Shown: positions 24,148 through 32,778 of the stretch, in pieces
Layout: every line of letters starts with the position of its first letter
Position numbering within the stretch: the stretch's first letter is position 1
Notes under the pieces: model-generated
The model's input: only the letters and a program-made list of their open reading frames with translations
The model's database searches: none
Told to the model about the DNA's origin: nothing
From: Methanobacteriota archaeon
Lineage (GTDB): Archaea > Thermoplasmatota > Poseidoniia > Poseidoniales > Thalassarchaeaceae
DNA length: 49,428 nucleotides
Assembly (NCBI GenBank): GCA_002683155.1
Contig: NYST01000009.1
Coordinates: 7,963-57,390, forward strand
Direction of reading: 5' to 3'
Position numbers and translations under genes: made by a program

Positions 24148-24726
24148 ATGGAGTTGCCTCGGATTGAGTGTGTGATTCTTGCAGCTGGTTCCAGTACAAG
24201 ATTGGGGACTGATAAAGCACTAATTCGGATCGGGGGGCGCACCCTGGTAGGATGGTTGTCGGAAAGAGTTGCTAAAATTGGGGTCGATGTCACTGTTGTG
24301 GCGAACAAATCTAACATTGAAGAGATTTCTGAGGATCTTCTAGAAGCGAAGGTAGTTGAAAATAGAGAACCCCAGAAAGGGCGAACTGGTTCCCTAAAAG
24401 TTGGAATCTCGAGTATTGATTCAAAGGGGAAAAACTACAGATTACTAGTCATGCCAGTCGATAGACCAGGTTTCTCAAATTCAACACTAGAAAAACTGAT
24501 TAGTTTAGAGGAGAGTTCCTGCCCAATTAAAGATGGGAGGGGGGGACATCCTCTTCTATTATCTGCCGAGGATGTAGAAAGGGTCAGAGGGAGTGCTGGG
24601 GATTCCCCTCTGAGGGAAATAGTTGATCCGACTAGATTCGAAGTTTTTGACGAGATGCTCCACCTGAACATTGACACCCCTCCTGACATGGAGAGATTGG
24701 GGCAAAAGTTAGATTTGATTTTTTAA
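24148..24726 (+). CDS. MobA/MocA-like nucleotidyltransferase for molybdenum cofactor
   Basis: The 192-residue protein has the NTP-transferase signature CVILAAGSSTRLGTDKALIRIGG at residues 9-31, then VTVVANKSN, and LVMPVDRPGFS with the metal-binding Asp. The short size and the neighbouring XdhC and molybdenum hydroxylase genes favour a MocA-type cytidylyltransferase that converts the pyranopterin to the cytosine dinucleotide form needed by xanthine-dehydrogenase-family enzymes. MobA guanylyltransferase activity is the alternative. The gene ends in a T-run; the next gene starts 12 bases later. Confidence 0.85.
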   Translation: MELPRIECVILAAGSSTRLGTDKALIRIGGRTLVGWLSERVAKIGVDVTVVANKSNIEEISEDLLEAKVVENREPQKGRTGSLKVGISSIDSKGKNYRLLVMPVDRPGFSNSTLEKLISLEESSCPIKDGRGGHPLLLSAEDVERVRGSAGDSPLREIVDPTRFEVFDEMLHLNIDTPPDMERLGQKLDLIF

Positions 24727-24738
24727 GAAAATTGAAAA

Positions 24739-25569
24739 GTGCGTTTTCAACGCAGAACCGTGAATCTCGAAGATTTGCTGGGTGGCTTCAGTCCAATAGA
24801 GCAGGCATTGATGGCGGGCATGTTCACTTGGTTCATGACTGCAGCAGGAGCAGGTCTCGTATTTTTCTTTCACGAAATAAACAGAAAGGCACTCGATGGG
24901 ATGCTGGGTTTTGCTGCTGGCGTAATGATTGCAGCAAGTTGCTTTGGACTTCTTAGTCCAGCAATCGATCAAACAGATGGAGAGGGGTTGGCGAAGGTTC
25001 TGCCTGCTGCATTTGGATTCGTTATGGGTGGAGTATGCATGAGAGTAATCGATGCTTACCTCCCTCACCTCCATCCGGGCGCTCCACCGGAAGAAACCGA
25101 GGGTGTCAAGACCAGTTGGCACAGGAGTAAGCTTCTGATTTCTGCCATTACTCTACACAACGTTCCCGAGGGCCTTGCAGTCGGTGTTGCCTTCGGCGCT
25201 GCTGCCTCTGGGGATGGAATGGGAGCAGCAATTGCTTTGGCCATAGGGATTGGAATTCAAAACTTCCCAGAAGGGGCTGCAGTCTCAGTTCCACTAAGGA
25301 GAGAGGGTCTGACGAAGAAGGAGAGTTTCTGGTGGGGCCAGTTATCTGCAATGGTGGAACCTATTGCGGCCGTAGTTGGTGCAGCGACCATTGTATACGT
25401 AGACCCAATCCTCCCCTATGCCCTTGCATTCGCTGCTGGAGCCATGATTTTCGTAGTGGTAGAAGAGTTGGTGCCCGAAGCCCATAGGGGCAAAAATGGA
25501 GACATTGCCACGATGGGGGTAATGATTGGTTTCACCATCATGATGATGCTAGATGTAGCATTGGGCTAG
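24739..25569 (+). CDS. ZIP-family (GufA-type) metal transporter
   Basis: The 276-residue protein has about eight helices. The metal site is seen in helix four as LHNVPEGLAVGVAFG and in helix five as QNFPEGAAVSVPL, the pattern of the GufA branch of ZIP transporters, which import Zn2+ or related divalent ions. A further conserved segment is MVEPIAAVVGA. There is no long His-rich loop. The start is a GTG at 24739. It lies between the MocA-like and xdhC-like genes and so sits inside the molybdenum-enzyme cluster; why a divalent-metal carrier is there is unclear. Confidence 0.9.
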   Translation: MRFQRRTVNLEDLLGGFSPIEQALMAGMFTWFMTAAGAGLVFFFHEINRKALDGMLGFAAGVMIAASCFGLLSPAIDQTDGEGLAKVLPAAFGFVMGGVCMRVIDAYLPHLHPGAPPEETEGVKTSWHRSKLLISAITLHNVPEGLAVGVAFGAAASGDGMGAAIALAIGIGIQNFPEGAAVSVPLRREGLTKKESFWWGQLSAMVEPIAAVVGAATIVYVDPILPYALAFAAGAMIFVVVEELVPEAHRGKNGDIATMGVMIGFTIMMMLDVALG

Positions 25570-25591
25570 CAATAGTAACTCCAAAGGCAGA

Positions 25592-26443
25592 GTGCTCGGT
25601 CAGGTGGACGTGAGTATCGCCGTACTGTCCTGGGTCCTAGAGAGGTTGGGTAGCGGTGAGAGGGTCGCAATTGCATCTGTAATTGAGGCTCAAGGCAGCG
25701 TTCCAGGAAAGCCTGGTGCCAGACTAGCAATCAGTTCATCGGGATCTAGGTTCGGGACGGTGGGCGGTGCTGGACTAGAACTTAGGATAGGGAAGAAGCT
25801 TGAGGAAATGCTAGCTTCAGAGGATTCTGCTAATAGGAAGAAAGGTGGTTCTGTAGAGGTCTTCTTGTTGCACAAAGATGGGAAGGGAAAAGAGGTGACT
25901 GCCTTGGACAGCCTATGTGGGGGGCGCGTGACTGTGTCTATGGAAGTAATTGATCCGAGGCCAAACATCCTGATAGCAGGAGGCGGCCATGTGGGATTCG
26001 CAATAGCACAGGTTTGCGATAATCTGGACTGGGGGTACAGTATTTTCGACATCAGAGAAGATTTTTGCAATCAGGAAAGATTCCCCAATGCAGAACAGGT
26101 GATTTGTTGTCCAGTAGAGGATTTTCTTCGAAAAGAGGACACTGATTCCCTTAGAAGATTCTCTGACATACTTCTTCTGAGTCATGATTGGGAGGTCGAT
26201 GAAGACTTGTTGATTGGCCTTCTGGGAATCTCAGGAAGCAGTTTGAGGCCCAGGATTGGGGCAATCGGTTCGAAGAAGAAGTGGTCAGAATTTGAAAGAT
26301 CCGGAATCAGAAGTGGGATCGAAAAGAGAGTCCTAGAATCTGTAAGGTGCCCCATAGGTTTGGATATCGGAGCGGACTCTCCTGAAGAGATTGCAATAGC
26401 TGTTTGCGCGGAAGTTCTATCATTGGAGAGGTCAGTCAACTAA
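25592..26443 (+). CDS. xdhC: XdhC/CoxI-family molybdenum hydroxylase maturation factor
   Basis: The 283-residue protein binds molybdopterin cytosine dinucleotide and helps insert it, with its sulfido ligand, into xanthine-dehydrogenase-type enzymes. The N-terminal domain has ASVIEAQGSVPGKPGARLAI and FGTVGGAGLE; the C-terminal Rossmann domain has ILIAGGGHVGFAIAQVCDNL, FDIREDF and a late segment IGLDIGADSPEEIAIAVCAEV. All are standard for the family. It starts with GTG at 25592. The three subunits of a target enzyme are encoded at 28429-32778, which supports the call strongly. Confidence 0.93.
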   Translation: MLGQVDVSIAVLSWVLERLGSGERVAIASVIEAQGSVPGKPGARLAISSSGSRFGTVGGAGLELRIGKKLEEMLASEDSANRKKGGSVEVFLLHKDGKGKEVTALDSLCGGRVTVSMEVIDPRPNILIAGGGHVGFAIAQVCDNLDWGYSIFDIREDFCNQERFPNAEQVICCPVEDFLRKEDTDSLRRFSDILLLSHDWEVDEDLLIGLLGISGSSLRPRIGAIGSKKKWSEFERSGIRSGIEKRVLESVRCPIGLDIGADSPEEIAIAVCAEVLSLERSVN

Positions 26444-26480
26444 ACCTAAGTATGAAATTCGTGGTCAATAGCGGGGCACT

Positions 26481-27698
26481 ATGAAAACAGCCTCTGCTCT
26501 GATTGGTTTGCTGCTTCTGTCGGCACCTCTAGTGGGTTGCCTTGGCGAGCAGGAAAAGGGGGTTGAAGATGATCTCTGGGTTGATGATGAGTTCGGTTCC
26601 TTTAGCGTAGTTGCCCCAGTAGACACGGGAATCAACGTATATCATGTCCACTTCACCATGAACGAGTCATATCCACAATGGCTTCTTGATCAATTAGGGG
26701 TAAACATGGTGTGCAATATCACTACCAATGGAACCTGGCAAGAGAGATATGAAGCAGATAAGGAGAGTTGCTGGGACATCATTGAATCTGGAGACATTGT
26801 TTGGTTTAGAGGAACCAGGATAATCGGAACGACACCCGATGACAATACTGAGATACCGATATTGGATGATCCCAGTGACGGACATGGAACTGCAGTAACA
26901 GGTTCGGTACTAAACGCAAATCCTGATGCAGTAATTTTCTTTGTTGAAGGTTTCAGTGATGCTGCAGTACTAGCGGCTGCGAACCAACCACTGGTTGACA
27001 TCATCACTACTAGTTTTGGACCCATCCTCTCACTCCCAGTGCCCGGTATTGAGGATGCCACCAAAGTAGCAGTAGTTCAAGAAAAGAAGATACACACAGG
27101 GGCTGCAGACAACTCCCCTTCTCCGGCTATTCAAGACTCCACTGCAGGCCCACCTTGGAGCATTGGGATTTCAGGATATGCAGAGGAGGATGACGATCAG
27201 AAGGAAACCATGAGTGGGTCATATCCAGACATCGCGGCTGACTGGACTCAGTTTTTGCCCAACCACGACGATATTGATGGGTACCATTGGACTTCAGGGA
27301 CTTCTTTCGCAACACCTAGGACTGCCGGCCTACTATCGGAGGTTCTAGAAAGTCTGAGAGCCGAATTCGGAGACCTGTCTTCTGGAGCTGATCCTGAAGA
27401 CAGGATGGGTTTTATCGTGAATGGGACAAATTTCACATTGACGAATGATGATTTGCGGGATGCGCTAAATCTCTCTGCATGGTATCCGTCTTTCTCAACT
27501 TGGGACCCTCTGTCGGGGACGACTCCCGTCTCCCCAGTGGCCCCATGCACCCAAGTTGGATGGGGTGTGGTGAACGAGAGTAATGTCAAGCCAATTATTG
27601 AGCATCTAAATGAGAGTAATGCGATGCCTCAGAGGCCATTTGATGTCGAGACCTGTATGGAGTCGAATCAGGACATCAGAGAAGCGTATTGGAACTAG
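26481..27698 (+). CDS. Subtilisin-like (S8) lipoprotein peptidase
   Basis: The 405-residue protein starts with a lipoprotein signal; the lipobox is PLVGC, with Cys20 as the anchor. The peptidase is compact and starts soon after: Asp48 (APVDTGI), His135 (DGHGTAVTG), Asn211 (GAADNSPSP) and Ser275 (SGTSFATP). All four positions are present, so activity is plausible, though the surroundings depart from standard S8 sequences. There is no propeptide of normal size. It should be tethered outside the membrane. Its place between xdhC and the regulator is unexpected. It may process proteins at the surface or take part in peptide scavenging. Confidence 0.85.
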   Translation: MKTASALIGLLLLSAPLVGCLGEQEKGVEDDLWVDDEFGSFSVVAPVDTGINVYHVHFTMNESYPQWLLDQLGVNMVCNITTNGTWQERYEADKESCWDIIESGDIVWFRGTRIIGTTPDDNTEIPILDDPSDGHGTAVTGSVLNANPDAVIFFVEGFSDAAVLAAANQPLVDIITTSFGPILSLPVPGIEDATKVAVVQEKKIHTGAADNSPSPAIQDSTAGPPWSIGISGYAEEDDDQKETMSGSYPDIAADWTQFLPNHDDIDGYHWTSGTSFATPRTAGLLSEVLESLRAEFGDLSSGADPEDRMGFIVNGTNFTLTNDDLRDALNLSAWYPSFSTWDPLSGTTPVSPVAPCTQVGWGVVNESNVKPIIEHLNESNAMPQRPFDVETCMESNQDIREAYWN

Positions 27699-27707
27699 GG
27701 GCTCCAA

Positions 27708-27716
27708 TTAAATATA
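27708..27716 (+). promoter_or_regulatory. TATA-like element of the HTH-10 gene (leaderless transcript likely)
   Basis: TTAAATATA is centred about 24 bases before the ATG at 27736. That distance equals the usual TATA-to-RNA-start spacing in archaea, so the RNA would begin at or next to the start codon. Confidence 0.5.
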
Positions 27717-27735
27717 GAAAAGACCCAGCGAGGCT

Positions 27736-28380
27736 ATGAGAAAGGTTCTCCTAAGGTGGAAGGTTTCCTCCCTTAGCGGAATTGATGAGATAGATACTCT
27801 TATGCAGATCTGCGAAAGAATAGAAGTTCTTGGCCACCTCTCCACAGAGCCTGACGGAGTGACCCAACTAGTTGAGTTGAGAATTAACGAAGGTCATGAT
27901 CTGTCGGAAATCTCAGAACTGGATAGTTTTGAGGTTATTGAGAGGCACGAAGAGGATGAGAGTGGCGTTCTTGTCAGTATTCGTTGCACCCACCCTCTTG
28001 CATTATCTGCGGTTGGGTTATCAAACATCTATGTCTATCCCCCATATGGGATTGATTCGAAGAATGGGTTGGAGTTCAGAATATTTGGAATTTCAAGTTC
28101 GATACGTAGTTTCTTAGAATTTGTCAGAACTGTGATGCCCCCGGATACGATTAGTGTCCAGACTATCAAGAACGATTCTGAAAAGGACTATGATTTCCTA
28201 ACGGAGAAGCAGAGGGAAGTTCTGGAGTTGGCTGTTCTTAGAGGATACTACGAAGATGGTTCAGAAGTCACGCTGAAACAACTAGCAGATGAGTTAGGCA
28301 TAGCGAGGAGCACCATCGGTGAGCATCTAAAAAGAGCCGAGTCGGAGGTCGTAAAGAAGGCCGTCAGTGATTTCAACTAG
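27736..28380 (+). CDS. HTH-10 (bacterio-opsin-activator-like) transcription regulator
   Basis: The 214-residue protein ends in the HTH-10 helix-turn-helix: TEKQREVLELAVLRGYYE, then LKQLADELGIARSTIGEHLKRAESEVV (about residues 155-205). The N-terminal 150 residues resemble the ligand- or signal-sensing half of Bat-like archaeal regulators, with no recognisable GAF or PAS domain. It should bind DNA in the cytoplasm. It lies just before the molybdenum hydroxylase operon (48 bases), so that operon is the natural first guess for its target. It appears to have its own promoter. Confidence 0.92.
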   Translation: MRKVLLRWKVSSLSGIDEIDTLMQICERIEVLGHLSTEPDGVTQLVELRINEGHDLSEISELDSFEVIERHEEDESGVLVSIRCTHPLALSAVGLSNIYVYPPYGIDSKNGLEFRIFGISSSIRSFLEFVRTVMPPDTISVQTIKNDSEKDYDFLTEKQREVLELAVLRGYYEDGSEVTLKQLADELGIARSTIGEHLKRAESEVVKKAVSDFN

Positions 28381-28428
28381 GTTTGGACTGAACCGAACGC
28401 TCAAAGGATAAACTCGATTGGTCATAAT

Positions 28429-28998
28429 GTGGTGCAGTTCCGACTCCCGATGCTCCCCCATCCCGATGAGGTCCAGTGGAATGGCACTGTGAACGGAGAA
28501 GAGGCTTCGATTTTCATAGAGAGCAATGCAATCCTACTGGATGTTCTAAGGGATAAAATCGGCAGTCTTGGAACCAAACGAGGATGTGACATGGGGACTT
28601 GCGGATGCTGTTCTGTCCTGGTCAATGGCGAGCCTAAATTATCATGCCTGACTCTAGCAATAGACACGAATGGTGCCGATATCACTACTGTCGAAGGATT
28701 AGCAGATGGGCACCACCTACACCCAATTCAGCAGACCTTCGCTGAATTTGGAGGGAGTCAATGCGGATTCTGTACTCCCGGTTTTCTAGTTGTGATTTCG
28801 GCTCTACTTTCTAACAACCCTCAGCCCGATGAAAGAGAAATCAAGGATGCGATAGAGGGAAATCTTTGCCGATGTACGGGTTTCCAACAGATTGTGGACT
28901 CAGTGAAAGCGGCTTCTGAGATTCTAGTCTCAGGAAATGTTGTTGGAGACTCGACAAGCCCCAAGAGCGACCCGCATCCAGGATTTGGTGGGAACTAG
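28429..28998 (+). CDS. Molybdenum hydroxylase small subunit, two [2Fe-2S] clusters
   Basis: The 189-residue protein is the electron-transfer subunit of a xanthine dehydrogenase / 4-hydroxybenzoyl-CoA reductase family enzyme. The plant-ferredoxin-like half has KRGCDMGTCGCCSVLVNG and a fourth Cys in KLSCL; the C-terminal helical half has SQCGFCTPGF and GNLCRCTGF. All eight cluster ligands are present. It starts at GTG 28429, followed by a second GTG; later starts are possible because the first 20 residues are not conserved. It is one base from the large-subunit gene. The related family member is called hcrC or xdhC-independent coxS depending on substrate. Confidence 0.95.
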   Translation: MVQFRLPMLPHPDEVQWNGTVNGEEASIFIESNAILLDVLRDKIGSLGTKRGCDMGTCGCCSVLVNGEPKLSCLTLAIDTNGADITTVEGLADGHHLHPIQQTFAEFGGSQCGFCTPGFLVVISALLSNNPQPDEREIKDAIEGNLCRCTGFQQIVDSVKAASEILVSGNVVGDSTSPKSDPHPGFGGN

Positions 28999-28999
28999 T

Positions 29000-31798
29000 A
29001 TGGCCGAGGAAGAGGAGGATTCGGTTTCTGGTGACGAGATAATCGGGTACCGGCAACAGCCCGGAAAACTGCCCTTTTCTAGACCTGGCTCCGGTGGAAA
29101 AAACAGGTTCTCCGAGGCTACTGACCCAGAAAAGATTCCAATTTCACAAGGCGGATCTTTGGAGCAGCCATGGGGCCCCCATAGGCATGACGAATTAGTG
29201 AGTGGCCAGATTATTGGAAAACCTACAGCATTGGTGGATAGTTCTTGGAAGGTTACTGGGCGGGCCCATTATGGGGACGATGTGCGACTCCCGGGTGAGC
29301 TCATTGGAAGAATTGTTCGCTCCCCGCACCATTATGCAAGGGTCCTTTCGATAGACTGCTCAAAAGCACTTGAGTTGCCAGGAGTTGTTGCGATTGCAAC
29401 AGGCGAGGATGCGAAAAACCGGTTTGGAGTCCTCCCAGTAACAAAGGATGAGCATGCAATGGCGGTCGAGAAGGTTCGTCATGCAGGCGATTTGGTTGCT
29501 TGTGTAGCTGCAATAGATGAGGCTACTGCTAGAGAGGCGGAAAGGCTAATCGAAGTAGAATACGAAATCCTGGAGCCGATTCATGACATGCGCAAGGGCC
29601 TCGATGACAGTGAAGAGCCGATTCATGATCGTGGCGACTACCACATAGGAGAGTCAAATATCCAGAAGAGGGTCTTCCAAGAGTTCGGAGATATTGCTGG
29701 AATGTCGCAGAAATCTATTGCTAGCCACAAAAAAAGTTGGTTATTTGCAGGGGTCAATCATGGATTCACTGAGCCGCATGCAGTGGTCGCTAATTGGGAT
29801 CCATCAGGAAGACTAACCCTATACACACCGCAACAAGTCCCCCACTACCTACACAGAGCACTCGCCGATGTTCTTGAAATCCCAATGCACCAGATCAATG
29901 TGCATCGAACATTTGTAGGCGGTGGTTTCGGCGGCAAATCAGATCCTTTTCCTCATGAAATGTGCGCTGCTATTCTCGCGAGAAAGTCCGGTAGACCGGT
30001 ACGCATTACTTTCGACAGAGAGGAGGTTTACTGGGTAAATAGGGGTAGACATCCCTCTCGAATCGAAATGAATCTCCATGCAGACAAGGAAGGTCGGATC
30101 TGTGGGATTGAAACTGATGCCCTAATTGATGGCGGAGCATTTGCCTCTTTCGGACACGTGACGACCTACTACAATGGGGTCCTCCACACTGCTCCATACG
30201 AGATTGGGGCGTTTCACTACACTGGGGCCAGAGTATGGACAAATAAGCCAGCTAGCGGAGCAATGAGGGGCCATGGCGCGGTAAACTCGAGATGTGCTGT
30301 AGAAGTTGGCCTGGACGATTTGGCTGAGGAGCTTGGAGTTGACCCGATTACGCTACGACTGGCAAATCTACTCCCGCCCCACTCAGCGACAATTACAGGA
30401 TTTAGAGTAACTAGTATTGGAATGAGGGATTGTCTTGAGAGGGTTAAGGAAGAGAGCGGTTGGGATAAAAAATTCAGAAAGCTCCCCTTGGGCAAAGGAA
30501 TTGGTATCGGATGTGGTTTCTTCATCTCCGGGAGCGGTTTGCCTATACATTGGGATCCGAATAAATTCCCACACGCAACCGTCCATCTAAAGGTGGATAT
30601 GGATGGGGGAGTGACCATTCATACCGGTGCTGCAGACATTGGTCAGGGTTCGGATACAGTTGTTGCCCAATCGGTTGCAGAGGTGCTGGGACTGCCTCTT
30701 GACATGATTCGAGTCAAATCGAGAGAATCTGATACTTCTCCGGTTGATCTGGGATCTTACTCGTCAAGAGTGACTTTCATGAATGCAAATGCTGCCATTT
30801 CCGCGGCAATGAAAATCAGGGACGAGTTGATTGATGCGACGGTGGAAATAACAGGAGCCGAGAGGAAGGGGCTGGTTATTGGGGATCGTAGAATATTTCT
30901 GAAGAGTGACCCAGCAGTTGGAGTTTCTTATCTTGAGGCCCTTCACAAGGCTCAAGAGGACAGGGGTGCATTGGTTTCATCCGGCGCTTATAGGACACCG
31001 CCGATGGGGAGGACACACAAGGGAGCGGCGGCAGGACTCGCACCTGCCTACTCCTTCTCAGCATATGTGGCAGAAGTGACTGTGGATGTGGAAACAGGGC
31101 AGACAAAGGTGGACAAAGTCTGGGCTGCACATGATTGTGGCAAGGCCCTAAATCCACTGGCAGTGAAGGGGCAGATCATCGGTTCCTGCCACATGGGGAT
31201 GGGACAGGTCCTCTCTGAAGAAATGAGATATGGAAGAAATGGGAATCTGATGAATCCAGATCTCCTTGACTACAAAATCCCGAGTGTCCATGAGATGCCC
31301 GAGGTAGTTCCCATTATTGTTGAGTCGAATGACCCAGAGGGGCCCTTTGGTGCAAAGGAAGCAGGAGAAGGACCACTTCTACCAATCCTTCCTGCTGTTT
31401 GTAATGCTGTTTACGATGCAGTAGGAGTCAGGACTTCGGAACTCCCTATGACTCCCGAGAAGGTCTTCAAGATGATTGAAAAGCGCTGCAGAAACGAAGG
31501 GGTTTCAGATCCTACAGAACTAGAATGCCCATCACTTCAGTACTCTGAACTTCAGAAGACCCTGGAGGAGAGAGGGGAGAAACACAAGTCAAGAGACAAG
31601 GAAAGAAGGTTGGATGAAGATAGGGGTGATTACTACAATGGAGCCCTGTTTGGATTGGATCCTTCCACGCCTCCCGATGAAGTTGATCCCAGATGGGAAG
31701 TCAGAGTAACTCCAGATGAGGTGTACCTCGCTTCCCCCCGCCTTGCTGGGAGTGCTTGGAAGCATACCGAGAGACGTCACATGGAGGGTACAAAATGA
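29000..31798 (+). CDS. Molybdenum hydroxylase large subunit (xanthine dehydrogenase / HBCR family)
   Basis: The 932-residue catalytic subunit binds the molybdenum cofactor. The start is ATG 29000, directly after the stop of the small subunit. The first 70 residues are an acidic, charged extension not usual in the family. Then GRAHYGDDVRLPGELIGRIVRSPHHYARV opens the aldehyde oxidase domain. GQGSDTVVAQSVAEVLGLP and SYSSRVTFMNANA are cofactor-binding parts, and GPFGAKEAGEGP holds the catalytic Glu790. The C-terminus is about 70 residues longer than needed and charged. The substrate cannot be read from this subunit alone. The next gene overlaps as ATGA, which implies coupled translation. Confidence 0.95.
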   Translation: MAEEEEDSVSGDEIIGYRQQPGKLPFSRPGSGGKNRFSEATDPEKIPISQGGSLEQPWGPHRHDELVSGQIIGKPTALVDSSWKVTGRAHYGDDVRLPGELIGRIVRSPHHYARVLSIDCSKALELPGVVAIATGEDAKNRFGVLPVTKDEHAMAVEKVRHAGDLVACVAAIDEATAREAERLIEVEYEILEPIHDMRKGLDDSEEPIHDRGDYHIGESNIQKRVFQEFGDIAGMSQKSIASHKKSWLFAGVNHGFTEPHAVVANWDPSGRLTLYTPQQVPHYLHRALADVLEIPMHQINVHRTFVGGGFGGKSDPFPHEMCAAILARKSGRPVRITFDREEVYWVNRGRHPSRIEMNLHADKEGRICGIETDALIDGGAFASFGHVTTYYNGVLHTAPYEIGAFHYTGARVWTNKPASGAMRGHGAVNSRCAVEVGLDDLAEELGVDPITLRLANLLPPHSATITGFRVTSIGMRDCLERVKEESGWDKKFRKLPLGKGIGIGCGFFISGSGLPIHWDPNKFPHATVHLKVDMDGGVTIHTGAADIGQGSDTVVAQSVAEVLGLPLDMIRVKSRESDTSPVDLGSYSSRVTFMNANAAISAAMKIRDELIDATVEITGAERKGLVIGDRRIFLKSDPAVGVSYLEALHKAQEDRGALVSSGAYRTPPMGRTHKGAAAGLAPAYSFSAYVAEVTVDVETGQTKVDKVWAAHDCGKALNPLAVKGQIIGSCHMGMGQVLSEEMRYGRNGNLMNPDLLDYKIPSVHEMPEVVPIIVESNDPEGPFGAKEAGEGPLLPILPAVCNAVYDAVGVRTSELPMTPEKVFKMIEKRCRNEGVSDPTELECPSLQYSELQKTLEERGEKHKSRDKERRLDEDRGDYYNGALFGLDPSTPPDEVDPRWEVRVTPDEVYLASPRLAGSAWKHTERRHMEGTK

Positions 31799-32778
31799 AG
31801 ATGCCCCCATTTAGAGTCCATTCACCGAAGAGCCTGGATGAGGCCCTTCAGATGTCACAAGATCTTGCGGAATCTGGAGAGGAGTTCGACTGGATCGCTG
31901 GTGGGACCGACCTATTGCCCAATTACAAATGGCACATCAATGTGAAGAGCCATGTAATTTCTTTATCTTCTATACCTGAATTAAGGGAATTGAGCGAGGG
32001 GCACATTGGTTCAATGGTTAGCATTAGCGAATTGGCAGAAGACACCCACACCCATCCAGTTCTAGCTAAGGCGGCAAATTCTGTTGCCAGCATACTAATT
32101 AGAAAATCTGGAACAGTTGGGGGAAACATCTGCCTAGACACCAGGTGCTACTGGATCAATCAATCTGAAACATGGCGAGAATCGATTGATTGGTGCCATA
32201 AGTGTGACTGTGGGACAGATGCAGATTGCAGGGTAATTCCAAATCAGAACACACTCTGTGTCGCAACATATCAGGCAGATTTGGCGCCAGTACTGATGTG
32301 CCTTGGAGCGTCAATACATCTTGCCTCGCCAAAGGGAGTTAGGTCGTTGCCGCTTTCTGAATTCTTTGAGTTGGATGGAATGAAAAGAAATATCCTAGAA
32401 AAGGGAGAGTTGGTGACTCACCTGACTATCCCAGAAGATTCCTCGGAATGGGTCGGAGATTACCAGAAATTGAGGCAGCGAGATTCGTGGGACTTCCCAG
32501 AGGCGGGCGTTGCTGTACTATGGAAGGGAGTTTCCAGTCAAGGACCCGAAAGGCTTCGAGTAGCTACTACGGGTCTAGAGTCGATTCCGAGCCTGCATTT
32601 GGAGGAAGCAGAAGGGGCACTGTCAAGTTGGCGAGGTGCCGAAACGATTGAAGATCTAGCAGAGTCGATTAGAAAGGCGGTGAAGCCGGTACAGAACACT
32701 TGGTTCTCCCCTGCGTACAGAAGAAAAATGGTGAAGGTCTTAACGAAGAGGGCGTGTAGTGACTTACTGGTGATTTGA
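31795..32778 (+). CDS. Molybdenum hydroxylase FAD subunit with HBCR-type [4Fe-4S] loop
   Basis: The 327-residue protein is the flavin subunit. FDWIAGGTDLLPNYK is the FAD motif near residue 32, and SGTVGGNICLDTRC near 105 is the second. Unlike ordinary xanthine dehydrogenase, it carries an inserted loop with Cys118, Cys134, Cys145 and Cys155, spaced C-x15-C-x10-C-x9-C. As I recall, 4-hydroxybenzoyl-CoA reductase has an extra [4Fe-4S] cluster on cysteines 122, 138, 146 and 155 in the same place. The surrounding sequence (DTRCYWINQSETWRESIDWC) also fits that subfamily. The start is ATG 31795; its stop overlaps the ATG of the next gene. The three subunits form one enzyme. Confidence 0.93.
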   Translation: MKMPPFRVHSPKSLDEALQMSQDLAESGEEFDWIAGGTDLLPNYKWHINVKSHVISLSSIPELRELSEGHIGSMVSISELAEDTHTHPVLAKAANSVASILIRKSGTVGGNICLDTRCYWINQSETWRESIDWCHKCDCGTDADCRVIPNQNTLCVATYQADLAPVLMCLGASIHLASPKGVRSLPLSEFFELDGMKRNILEKGELVTHLTIPEDSSEWVGDYQKLRQRDSWDFPEAGVAVLWKGVSSQGPERLRVATTGLESIPSLHLEEAEGALSSWRGAETIEDLAESIRKAVKPVQNTWFSPAYRRKMVKVLTKRACSDLLVI

